Positions 1-5,974 of a stretch of DNA of 6,442 nucleotides are shown piece after piece (the stretch's first letter is position 1; every line of letters starts with the position of its first letter). This DNA is from Pseudomonadota bacterium (lineage in GTDB: Bacteria > Myxococcota > Myxococcia > Myxococcales > Myxococcaceae). The stretch lies in contig JAFADT010000529.1 in NCBI GenBank assembly GCA_023424585.1, positions 1 to 6,442 of the forward strand, written 5' to 3'. The position numbers were made by a program, and so were the translations under genes. Under the pieces are notes generated by a model, which did not search any database, had not been told where the DNA came from, and saw only the letters and a program-made list of their open reading frames with translations.

Positions 1-1
1 C

Positions 2-442
2 GCGAGCGTCGCCTGGGCCGTGGCGGCGGGGACCACGGGCGCGTTCCTCTACGGCATCGGCTCGAACCTGGTGCGCCGCCACTTCGCCGGACTGCCGGCC
101 GCCGCGGTCGCCGCCGCCACGCTGGCCTGCGGCGCGGTGCTGCTGCTGCCCTTCGCGGTGGCCACGTGGCCCGCGGAGCCCATCGGCATGCGGCCCTGGC
201 TGGCGACGACGGCCCTGGGCGTCATCTGCACCGGCCTCGGGTACGCGGTGTTCTACCGCCTCATCCAGCGCATCGGCGCGCCGCGCGCCGCCGTCGTCAC
301 CTACCTGGTGCCGCTGTTCGCGCTGACCTGGGCCTGGCTCATCTTGGACGAGCCGCTGACGCCCACCATGCTGGTGGCGGGCGGCCTCATCCTGGGGAGC
401 GTGGCGCTGGGGCAGCCGCCCGCGGCGCCCCGGGCGAAGTGA
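2..442 (+). CDS. EamA/DMT-superfamily transporter, C-terminal half (5' end outside window)
   Basis: The frame is open from the left edge, so the true start lies upstream. The visible 146 residues are very hydrophobic and form about five membrane segments, the size of one EamA repeat. The C-terminal portion has the typical EamA layout: a GYAVFYRLIQRIGAPRAAVV stretch (Gly-Ala next to a helix), then a YLVPLFALTWAWLIL helix with the conserved Pro, a short LDEPLT loop matching the family's 'L-G/D-E-x-L-T' signature, and a last helix with GGLILG. Such proteins are inner-membrane exporters or importers of small metabolites, usually of unknown substrate, and nothing here identifies the substrate. The GTG at 20 is an internal codon and not a convincing start, because transporter-like sequence continues upstream of it. 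The gene ends 4 bp from the stop of the opposing methyltransferase gene. Confidence 0.88.
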   Translation, partial: ASVAWAVAAGTTGAFLYGIGSNLVRRHFAGLPAAAVAAATLACGAVLLLPFAVATWPAEPIGMRPWLATTALGVICTGLGYAVFYRLIQRIGAPRAAVVTYLVPLFALTWAWLILDEPLTPTMLVAGGLILGSVALGQPPAAPRAK

Positions 443-446
443 GGCG

Positions 447-1256
447 TCAGGGCCGCTCGAACTTCCAGATGCGGTAGCCGTCCCGGACCGTGGGCAGGAA
501 GCGCCGGAGGATGAACGCCTGGACGCGCTTTCCGGCGAGCTCCCGCGCGCGCACGGGCACGGAGGTGGCGGACGCGGCCGAGTAGCCCGCCTCGAGGAAG
601 AGGGACTCCGGCGCGTCCGTCATGTCCTGGAAGGACGCGCCCATGCTGGCGAGCACCGCGTGCAGGTCTCGGCCGTACTCGCGCTGGAAGGTGGCGCGCA
701 TCAGGTCGCAGTACACGGCGTGGTGGGGGAACACCTGCCGGAGCACCGCGAGCATGTCCCGGCGCTGCGCATCCGACAGGTACATGAGCACGCCCTCGAT
801 GATGACGTGCGTGCGCCGTGCGTCCTGGTAGGGCGCGAGCTTCTGGGCGAGCGACTCCGCCGCGAAGTCGATGGGGAGCCGCTCGAGCGGGTTCCTCGCC
901 TCCGTCACCGGCAGCTTCGCGTCCTTGAGCGTGAGGATGGCGGGCTCGTCCACCTCCAGCCACCGGCCGCCGCGGAGCCGGTAGGCCCGCGTGTCGAAGC
1001 CCGCGCCCAGCACCACCACCCGCGCGTCGGGGGCCCGGTCCAGCTCCTCCTGCACCCGCGCGTCGATGATCCGGTGCCTCGCGGCGTTGCTCTCGTTGGC
1101 GTGGTCGAAGGACTGGAAGCGGGCCCAGACCCGCCGCGCTTCGTCGTCCATGAAGCGGGAGGCGAAGGTGTCGCCGCACAGCGGCCGCGGCCGGCGCGCG
1201 TCCTCCGCCCGGCAGGCCAGGGTGTAGTACGCGGTCTTCGAGATGGCGTTGGCCAT
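447..1256 (-). CDS. Class I SAM-dependent methyltransferase, LCMT/PPM1-like family
   Basis: This 269-residue protein has the usual length and motif order of the leucine carboxyl methyltransferase-like family (Pfam LCM, PF04072), which in bacteria includes many O-methyltransferases of unknown or secondary-metabolite substrates. The N-terminal helical part carries FDHANESNAARHRIID (residues 50-65). The SAM-binding motif I is VVVLGAGFDTRAYRL (80-94), with the family's GxGxDTR core. The acidic motif that normally holds the SAM ribose is EVDEP (101-105). The post-motif EGVLMYL is at 154-160. There is no signal peptide or membrane segment, so it should be cytoplasmic. The start was chosen at 1256 because AAGGAGG lies 5 nt upstream. 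The frame stays open far beyond, to 2153, but that part is antisense to the neighbouring lipoprotein gene. Substrate unknown. Confidence 0.9.
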   Translation of the reverse strand: MANAISKTAYYTLACRAEDARRPRPLCGDTFASRFMDDEARRVWARFQSFDHANESNAARHRIIDARVQEELDRAPDARVVVLGAGFDTRAYRLRGGRWLEVDEPAILTLKDAKLPVTEARNPLERLPIDFAAESLAQKLAPYQDARRTHVIIEGVLMYLSDAQRRDMLAVLRQVFPHHAVYCDLMRATFQREYGRDLHAVLASMGASFQDMTDAPESLFLEAGYSAASATSVPVRARELAGKRVQAFILRRFLPTVRDGYRIWKFERP

Positions 1257-1322
1257 GGGGGCCTCCTTGAAACCCGCGCGCAGCTTGCATGAGATACGCG
1301 TTTTCTCGAAAGGATGGTCCAG

Positions 1323-2699
1323 ATGCGTTTCGTGATGGCGCTGGGCGTGGTCGTGTTGGGCGCGGGTTGCGCGCATGCCCCGAAGGCGGCGGACCCGGCC
1401 GCGCGGGCGCAGCAGCTCTCGGCGGAGGCGGAGCAGGCCTATGACGCGCTGGACTTCGAGCGGTGCGCGGAGCGCTTCCGCGCCTCCGGCGACGCGGGCG
1501 CGGAGGGACCGGACCGGGCGGAGTCCCTCTACCGCGCCGCGGGGTGTGCCTCGCTCGCGGGCCACGTGGACGCGGCCGTGGACGCGCTCAAGCGCGCGGT
1601 CCAGGGCGGCTACTACGACGCGGATCACCTCGAATACAACCCGGAGCTGGCGGCGCTGCACGGCCTCCCCGCGTGGAGCGGCATCGTCGCGGAGGCCCGC
1701 GCCAACCTGTCGAAGGCCACCGAGCCCCCGCTCCCGATGTTCACGCTCGCGGGCCTGGATGCATTCGGTTCGCGGAAGGTGGACCGGGAGGCGGTCCAGC
1801 GGGCGCTGGGGCTGGAGGTGGGCAAGCCCGTCGTCCGCAGCCCCGCGGTCTTCAAGCAGAAGTCGGCGGCGCTGCGCGAGCAGTACGGCCTCGCGTTCGC
1901 CCACCTGGCGATGTTCATGTACTTCGCCGAGGAGTACAAAGGCACCGTCTACATGGTGATGGACATGGTGGACGCCGCCGACGCGGCCCGGCTGCGCTTC
2001 CGGCCCCCGCCCCAGGGGCACCTCGCGGATCCGGAAGGGCTGCTCACCCGGTGGCACGACTATGAACAGCGCCTGCAGCAGCTCCAGATACAGGGCAAGC
2101 TGCCAGAGGACTCCACCTGCAAGGTGGCCCACTGCATCGGCGGGTTCGGCCACCCGGACCTCGCGGCCTACGAGCCGGAGTTCATCGCGAAGGTGCCCCC
2201 GCGGTTGGACGCGCTGACGGCGGTCCTGCGCGAGGACGCGGACCCGGAGAAGCGAAGCGCGGCCGCGTTCCTCCTGGCCTACGCGCCCACGGCCGAGGAG
2301 ACCGTGCAGCGGCTGCGGCCCTCCATCCGCGATCCGGACGGCGGCGTGCGCAACAACGTGCTGCGCGTGCTGACGGCCACGCAGGAGGTCGCGACCAATC
2401 CCCTGCTGGACGTGGCCACGGTGGCGGACGCGGTGACGCTCCCGGAGGCGAGCGACCGCAACAAGGCGACCTTCCTCCTCTCCTACCTGCTGGCTGACCT
2501 GTCTCCCGAGGCGCTCGAGGCGCAGCGGACCGGGCTGATCCGCCAGTTGGGGGAGACGCTGGTCGCGATGTCGGCGCTCCAGGTGCCCCTCAACCGAGAC
2601 CCCGCCATCCGGGTGCTGAAGCAGCTCTCCGGCGAGTCCTACGAGACCGCCGATGAGTGGCGTGCCTGGCTCGCGCGTCAGCCGAAGGTGGAGGGGTAG
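1323..2699 (+). CDS. Lipoprotein with TPR-like, POTRA-like and HEAT-like segments
   Basis: The 458-residue protein starts with a short lipoprotein signal (MRFVMALGVVVLGAGC, Cys16; the residue at -3 is Gly, so the lipobox is slightly non-canonical). Residues about 20-130 are helical and TPR-like (AEQAYDALDFERCAERF, then SLYRAAGCASLAGHVDAAVDALKRA in two halves). Residues about 138-225 read like a POTRA module: FTLAGLDAFGSRKVDREAVQ, then LGLEVGKPV, a helix, and a strand KGTVYMVMDMV. A pair of cysteines (C266, C271) follows. Residues about 290-400 look like HEAT repeats (ALTAVLREDADPEKRSAAAF and RPSIRDPDGGVRNNVLRVL), and the end has the W-x-x-W often seen after such repeats (EWRAWL). I prefer ATG 1323 over ATG 1314 because AAAGGA sits 8 nt before 1323 but abuts 1314. 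It is likely periplasmic or outer-membrane anchored. Its function is not recognised; a scaffold role is inference. Confidence 0.8.
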   Translation: MRFVMALGVVVLGAGCAHAPKAADPAARAQQLSAEAEQAYDALDFERCAERFRASGDAGAEGPDRAESLYRAAGCASLAGHVDAAVDALKRAVQGGYYDADHLEYNPELAALHGLPAWSGIVAEARANLSKATEPPLPMFTLAGLDAFGSRKVDREAVQRALGLEVGKPVVRSPAVFKQKSAALREQYGLAFAHLAMFMYFAEEYKGTVYMVMDMVDAADAARLRFRPPPQGHLADPEGLLTRWHDYEQRLQQLQIQGKLPEDSTCKVAHCIGGFGHPDLAAYEPEFIAKVPPRLDALTAVLREDADPEKRSAAAFLLAYAPTAEETVQRLRPSIRDPDGGVRNNVLRVLTATQEVATNPLLDVATVADAVTLPEASDRNKATFLLSYLLADLSPEALEAQRTGLIRQLGETLVAMSALQVPLNRDPAIRVLKQLSGESYETADEWRAWLARQPKVEG

Positions 2700-2728
2700 G
2701 CGCGAGGGCTCGACGTCCGGCTGCCTCT

Positions 2729-2770
2729 CCGGTGGTCAGCTTCCCCCCGGGTGGGGGAGGTGACCACCGG
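2729..2770 (+). terminator. Strong hairpin after the lipoprotein gene
   Basis: CCGGTGGTCA (2729-2738) pairs perfectly with TGACCACCGG (2761-2770). Inside it, after one bulged G, CTTCCCCC (2740-2747) pairs with GGGGGAGG (2753-2760), including one G-U, around a 5-nt loop. The hairpin lies about 30 nt after the stop codon at 2699. There is no T-run on either side, so it is not a textbook intrinsic terminator. In such GC-rich genomes, stem-loops of this kind are nevertheless the common end-of-gene signal. A protein-binding palindrome is the alternative. Confidence 0.6.
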
Positions 2771-2779
2771 CGCGGCGCT

Positions 2780-2826
2780 CCAGGTGCCCGGCGCCTGGGT
2801 CCGCCGGTTCCCACCTCAACCCAGGC
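2780..2826. repeat. Two overlapping, mutually exclusive inverted repeats
   Basis: CCAGGTGCC (2780-2788) can pair with GGCGCCTGG (2790-2798). Alternatively GCCTGGGT (2793-2800) pairs perfectly with ACCCAGGC (2819-2826). The two pairings share 2793-2798, so only one can form at a time. Both lie between the preceding hairpin and the -35 box at 2858, so they are outside the transcript from that promoter. They could be part of a compound terminator for the upstream gene, or incidental to the base composition. Confidence 0.35.
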
Positions 2827-2857
2827 TGTCCGGGTTCGAGGAGTGCACGTCTCTTTC

Positions 2858-2886
2858 TTGACATGTGGACTCTGCGCCTTTAGAGG
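2858..2886 (+). promoter_or_regulatory. Sigma-70-type promoter of the Fur-box operon
   Basis: A perfect -35 hexamer TTGACA (2858-2863) is followed after exactly 17 bp by TAGAGG (2881-2886), a weak -10 match (3 of 6). Transcription would begin near 2893, inside the adjacent Fur-like dyad, leaving a leader of about 90 nt before the ATG at 2983. The stretch is noticeably AT-richer than its surroundings. A better-looking GATAAT at 2889 is 25 bp from the -35 and is more likely part of the Fur site. Confidence 0.55.
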
Positions 2887-2887
2887 G

Positions 2888-2914
2888 TGATAATGAGAAT
2901 GCCTATCATTTTCA
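2888..2914. promoter_or_regulatory. Fur box (ferric uptake regulator operator)
   Basis: Positions 2889-2907 match the classical 19-bp Fur consensus GATAATGATAATCATTATC at 15 of 19 positions. A second register shifted by 3 bp (2892-2910) also matches the extended repeat at 15 of 19. The whole site is an imperfect dyad centred on 2901: TGATAATGA (2888-2896) against TCATTTTCA (2906-2914), with 8 of 9 pairs. Placement at the expected transcription start is typical for repression by Fe-loaded Fur. Such an AT-rich palindrome is unlikely by chance in DNA of this composition. Binding itself is inference. Confidence 0.75.
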
Positions 2915-2982
2915 TGTCCGGGTCCCCGTCCCGGCGGGAAATGCGAGGCGCTCCATCCCCCCAAGCCAAGAGGCCATTGTCG

Positions 2983-4188
2983 ATGAAGCACTCGTTTGCC
3001 TTGCGTTCCCTCCGCCTCTCCACCGCGGCGATCGCCCTGTCCCTGTTCGTGGGCTGCGGCGATTCGGAAGAGGACGGCCCGCTGTACGCCATCACCACGC
3101 AGCAACTGGTGTCGGACCCCGTGGAGAGCTACGTGGTGCTGACGCCCGACGCGGAGAAGGCCGCGTCGCTGTCGCTGGAGGGCGCCCTCAAGGTGCCCGG
3201 CCGCGCGCTGGGCGTGGGCATCCCCAGGTCCGGCTCCGTCTACGTGGTGAGCGACGCGAGCGCCACGGTGACCCGCTACACGCTGAACGCCGAGGACGCG
3301 CTGGAGGCCGCGGGCACGGTGAGCTTCGCGCCCCAGGGCGTGACGTCGCTGGGCGAGTACCAGGCCAACTTCCAGTTCGTCTCGGAGACGAAGGCGTACT
3401 TCTTCGACGGCGCCACCGCGCAGGTCGTCATCTGGAACCCCACGGCGATGACGGTGACGGGCACCATCCCGCTCACGTCGCTGGTCATCCCGGACACGGT
3501 GATGGCGTTTTCCGGCGCGGTGACCCACACCGGCGGGCAGATCATCATGCCGGTGGGCTGGCGTCCGGAGGCGGGCGTCAACGTCACGAAGAAGGCGGGC
3601 GTGGTCTCCATCGACACGGTCACGGACACGGCCTCCATCGCGACGGATGAGCGCTGCGGCTACACGCACGACGCCGTGCTCGGCACGGACGGCAAGGTGT
3701 ACGTCGCCACGGAGGCGTATGGCGCCGCGGTGCGCCGGGTGGTGGGGCAGGACGCCCCGGAGCCCTGCCTGCTGAGGTACGACCCGCAGACGCGCCAGTT
3801 CGACACGACGTTCTACCGCTCGCTGGACTCGCTGGTGGGCGGTGGCACCGCGGGCGCGCTCATCCCGAGCCCCACGGCGGGGACGGCGTACGTGCGCGTG
3901 CTCGATGAGAGCATCGCCCCGGTGGAGGAGGGCACGCACCCGCGCACCATCGCGAGCGGCACCGGCTGGCAGTGGTGGGAGCTGAAGCTGGACACGCTGA
4001 CCGCGACGCGGAAGGCCGACTTCCCGTCCACCTCCGGCAGTGTGTTCCTCTTCGAGTCGGAGAACCAGACGCTCTACACGGAGTTCGGCGCGGGCGCCGC
4101 GTCCACCACCTTCCGCGTGCTGGGCGACAACGGCAAGGCCGTGGTGTCGACGCAGGGCCTGTCCTTCTCCTTCCTCCAACTGCGCTAG
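2983..4188 (+). CDS. Fur-controlled beta-propeller-like surface lipoprotein (possible DUF4374/MxcI-type)
   Basis: The 401-residue protein has a lipoprotein signal with basic N-terminus and the Cys at 25 (LSLFVGC, then GDSEED). The mature part is rich in short beta strands with recurring blade-like patterns (for example SGSVYVVSDASATVTRYTL, DGKVYVATEAYGAAVRRVV, TLTATRKADFPSTSGSVFLF), as in a beta-propeller. Length and style resemble DUF4374-type lipoproteins, which from memory include the Bacteroides siderophore-binding XusB. They also resemble the MxcI protein of the myxochelin siderophore locus in myxobacteria. I cannot verify either match without a search. ATG 2983 was chosen because AAGAGG lies 9 nt upstream and the signal peptide follows at once; the frame is open back to 2887, but that would put the start inside the Fur box. 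It is first gene of a two-gene operon under a Fur-type operator. An iron or siderophore role at the cell surface is inferred from that. Confidence 0.75.
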   Translation: MKHSFALRSLRLSTAAIALSLFVGCGDSEEDGPLYAITTQQLVSDPVESYVVLTPDAEKAASLSLEGALKVPGRALGVGIPRSGSVYVVSDASATVTRYTLNAEDALEAAGTVSFAPQGVTSLGEYQANFQFVSETKAYFFDGATAQVVIWNPTAMTVTGTIPLTSLVIPDTVMAFSGAVTHTGGQIIMPVGWRPEAGVNVTKKAGVVSIDTVTDTASIATDERCGYTHDAVLGTDGKVYVATEAYGAAVRRVVGQDAPEPCLLRYDPQTRQFDTTFYRSLDSLVGGGTAGALIPSPTAGTAYVRVLDESIAPVEEGTHPRTIASGTGWQWWELKLDTLTATRKADFPSTSGSVFLFESENQTLYTEFGAGAASTTFRVLGDNGKAVVSTQGLSFSFLQLR

Positions 4189-4203
4189 CCAGGACCCACG
4201 ACC

Positions 4204-4836
4204 ATGCTCGGACATCCGATGCGTCACGCGGGCCTGCTGGCCATGGGGCTGCTGACGGCGACGACGGCGTTCGCCACCAGCACGGGCATCACCGGCAACT
4301 CTGGCAAGAGCGGGGCGACCTGCAACACGTGCCACAATGGCGGTGCGGCGCCCACGGTGGAGCTCGAGGGCCCCACGAAGGTGGAGAAGGGGGCCACCGC
4401 GCAGTACTCGCTCATCATCCGGGGCGGCGCCGCGAAGACGGGCGGCGCGGACATCGCCGTGGACAACGCGGACACCAGCCTCGTCGCCGGCACGGGGCTG
4501 AAGAAGCTGGGCGCCGAGCTGACCCACTCCGCGCCCCAGGCCTTCACGGGCACGGAGCTGCGCTTCAACTTCTCCCTCGTCGCGCCCGCCACGGACGTGA
4601 CCATCAACCTCTTCGGCGCGGGCAACTCGGCGAACGCGGACCAGGACAGCACCGGTGACCGCGCCGCCAACACGAAGCTGAGCATCCAGGTGGGCAACGG
4701 CTCTCCGGCGCAGGAGGAGCCGGGCCCGGGTGACGGCGAGGACTCCGGAGGCTGCGCCGCCGCGAGCAGCGCCCCGTTCTGGGCGCTCGCGCTGGCGGGG
4801 CTGCCGCTGGCGGTGCTTCGCCGCCGCCGGAGCTGA
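4204..4836 (+). CDS. Secreted CXXCH, choice-of-anchor V-like protein with MYXO-CTERM tail
   Basis: The 210-residue protein has a signal peptide ending about A24 (TATTAFA before TSTG). Next comes a single c-type heme motif CNTCH (40-44), followed by a reeler-like beta domain (about 45-160; note PTKVEKGATAQYSLII and the late NLFGAGNSANADQDSTGD stretch). This order, with Cys-x-x-Cys-His followed by GG and a GN-x-N-x-x-x-TGD end, is that of the 'choice-of-anchor V' family. After an acidic Gly/Pro linker the end is SGGCAAASSAPFWALALAG plus a helix and RRRRS. That is the MYXO-CTERM sorting signal (conserved Cys184, membrane helix, Arg cluster), processed by a myxosortase to anchor proteins at the surface. 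The start is ATG 4204, with AGGA 9 nt before it. The gap to the upstream gene is 15 bp, so the two are very probably co-transcribed and share iron control. Heme attachment is inferred from the motif only. Confidence 0.85.
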   Translation: MLGHPMRHAGLLAMGLLTATTAFATSTGITGNSGKSGATCNTCHNGGAAPTVELEGPTKVEKGATAQYSLIIRGGAAKTGGADIAVDNADTSLVAGTGLKKLGAELTHSAPQAFTGTELRFNFSLVAPATDVTINLFGAGNSANADQDSTGDRAANTKLSIQVGNGSPAQEEPGPGDGEDSGGCAAASSAPFWALALAGLPLAVLRRRRS

Positions 4837-4862
4837 AGCGCCCGTTGAGGTCGTGAAGCGAG

Positions 4863-4896
4863 AGGCCCCTTCCCGGCGCGAGCAGGGAGGGGGCCT
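4863..4896 (+). terminator. Terminator-like hairpin of the Fur-box operon
   Basis: AGGCCCCTTCCC (4863-4874) pairs with GGGAGGGGGCCT (4885-4896) over 12 bp, with one G-U pair and a 10-nt loop. It begins 26 nt after the stop codon of the MYXO-CTERM gene. No T-run follows. Its place between co-oriented genes suggests the protease gene downstream is transcribed separately. Confidence 0.6.
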
Positions 4897-4968
4897 GGTG
4901 CATTCCGCCATGAACATGCGGGAGCGGAGGGGGCGAGCCCCGGGCTCCTGGCGGGGGAAGGGCCGGAA

Positions 4969-5041
4969 GAGCGCGGCGCGCTCCGCCTCCTCCCTGCCAT
5001 CCCGAGCGCCCGTCTCCACCGTGGGTGAAGGAGGCGGAGAC
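4969..5041 (+). promoter_or_regulatory. Leader RNA with anti-Shine-Dalgarno helix before the caspase gene
   Basis: CTCCGCCTCCT (4981-4991) is a perfect 11-bp complement of AGGAGGCGGAG (5029-5039), which contains nearly all of the AAGGAGG ribosome-binding site (5028-5034) and the GGAG nearer the ATG at 5046. Forming this helix would hide the start region. Two rival pairings exist. GAGCGC (4969-4974) with GCGCTC (4978-4983) takes three bases from the blocking strand. GTCTCC (5012-5017) with GGAGAC (5036-5041) would leave AAGGAGG in its loop. This looks like a bistable translational control element. It is a structural prediction by eye, and purine- and pyrimidine-rich tracts make chance pairing easier. 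Confidence 0.4.
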
Positions 5042-5045
5042 TGTC

Positions 5046-5909
5046 ATGGCGCAGGGATATTCCATCAACATCGGGTTGAACGCGGTGGATCCGAAGCACT
5101 ACGCGGGCTGGGATGGCCAGTTGCAGGCGTGTGAGGCGGACGCCCAGGACATGGTCAGCATCGCGAAGGCGCGGGAGTTCAGCCGCGTCCGTCCCTTCCT
5201 CACGAAGGAGGCCACGCGCGAGAAGGTGCTCGCGGAGCTGGGCGAGGCCGCGACGGTGCTCCAGGCCGGGGACCTGCTGCTGTTCACCTACTCGGGGCAC
5301 GGCGGCCAGCTCCCCGACATGAACGGGGACGAGGCCGACGGCCTGGACGAGACGTGGTGTCTGTATGACGGGGAGCTCGTCGACGACGAGATCTACCAGG
5401 CGATGACGAAGCTCAAGGCCGGGGTGCGGGTCTTCATGCTCTCCGACAGCTGCCACAGCGGCACGGTGAGCCGGGTGGCCTACGCGGCCCTGCGCTCCAG
5501 CGGCAGCCTCCAGTTGCTGGCGGACTCGGTGCAGAGCACGGAGCCGGCGGAGCGGCGCTTCAAGGAGATGCCGCTGGGCATCGAGCAGCGCACGTACCGC
5601 GACAACAAGGCGATGTACGACGCCATCCTGAAGGGGCTGCCCAAGGACGATCCGAAGCTGATGCTCAAGGCCACGGTGCTGCTCATCTCCGGCTGCCAGG
5701 ACAACCAGCTCTCCAGCGACGGCGTCTACAACGGCCTCTTCACGTCCAACCTGCTGCGCGTCTGGAACGGGGGGAAGTTCAAGGCCAGCTACCCGACCTT
5801 CCACCGCCGCATCCTGCACACCATGCCGCCCATCCAGTCCCCGGCCTACTCCGTCATCGGGGTCCCCAGCCGCGAGTTCGAGCGGCAGGTGCCGTTCCAC
5901 GTGAGCTGA
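5046..5909 (+). CDS. Caspase/metacaspase-family cysteine protease (peptidase C14)
   Basis: The 287-residue protein is a compact caspase-fold protease with no signal peptide, membrane helix or extra domain. It begins with the first strand (YSINIGLNAVD) and continues with CEADAQDM, the usual helix after it. The catalytic His is in FTYSGHGGQ (His85) and the catalytic Cys in LSDSCHSGT (Cys136). DSCHSG and the acidic stretch NGDEADGLDETW with LVDDEI are the metacaspase/orthocaspase style, which typically cleaves after Arg or Lys. The p10-like part contains ISGCQDNQLSSDG, NGLFTSNLL and a final SYPTFHRRI with IQSP. ATG 5046 was chosen because GGAGA and AAGGAGG lie 5 and 11 nt upstream; a GTG at 5025 would sit before the ribosome-binding site. 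The gene appears to stand alone, with no gasdermin, sensor or nucleotide-cyclase gene beside it in this window. Its target and trigger are unknown; roles in regulated lysis, development or defence are only possibilities. Confidence 0.9.
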   Translation: MAQGYSINIGLNAVDPKHYAGWDGQLQACEADAQDMVSIAKAREFSRVRPFLTKEATREKVLAELGEAATVLQAGDLLLFTYSGHGGQLPDMNGDEADGLDETWCLYDGELVDDEIYQAMTKLKAGVRVFMLSDSCHSGTVSRVAYAALRSSGSLQLLADSVQSTEPAERRFKEMPLGIEQRTYRDNKAMYDAILKGLPKDDPKLMLKATVLLISGCQDNQLSSDGVYNGLFTSNLLRVWNGGKFKASYPTFHRRILHTMPPIQSPAYSVIGVPSREFERQVPFHVS

Positions 5910-5911
5910 GA

Positions 5912-5945
5912 CACGGTGAGCGCTCGACGCGGAGCGCCCACCGTG
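5912..5945. terminator. Bidirectional terminator hairpin between convergent genes
   Basis: CACGGTGAGCGCTC (5912-5925) pairs with GAGCGCCCACCGTG (5932-5945): 13 of 14 pairs, one A-C mismatch, and a 6-nt GACGCG loop. It starts 2 nt after the protease stop codon and lies 29 nt beyond the stop of the opposing gene. It can fold on either strand and probably serves both genes. No T-run is present. Confidence 0.65.
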
Positions 5946-5974
5946 CCTGCTGCCTTCGCGTCGGCTTTCAGCCG

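Noticed and set aside
1257..2153. N-terminal extension of the methyltransferase frame on the minus strand
   Set aside because: It is antisense to the lipoprotein gene, is Arg/Leu-rich low-complexity sequence typical of GC-rich shadow frames, and lies upstream of a clear AAGGAGG-ATG start at 1256.
2887..2982. Earlier start of the propeller lipoprotein at GTG 2887
   Set aside because: It would place the start codon inside the Fur box and before any transcript from the predicted promoter, and would bury the lipoprotein signal 32 residues in.
2590..5019. An 809-codon open frame on the minus strand
   Set aside because: It runs opposite three well-supported genes, has an Arg/Gly/His-rich composition without recognisable domains, and is explained by lack of stop codons in GC-rich antisense.
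4910..5134. Small basic leader peptide starting at ATG 4910, overlapping the caspase start
   Set aside because: There is no ribosome-binding site in front of it, its composition is Arg/Gly/Ser-rich as expected for a shadow frame, and it reads out of frame into the caspase gene.
4224..5900. A 558-codon open frame on the minus strand
   Set aside because: It is antisense to the MYXO-CTERM protein and the caspase. There is no domain signal and no ribosome-binding site that would justify it.
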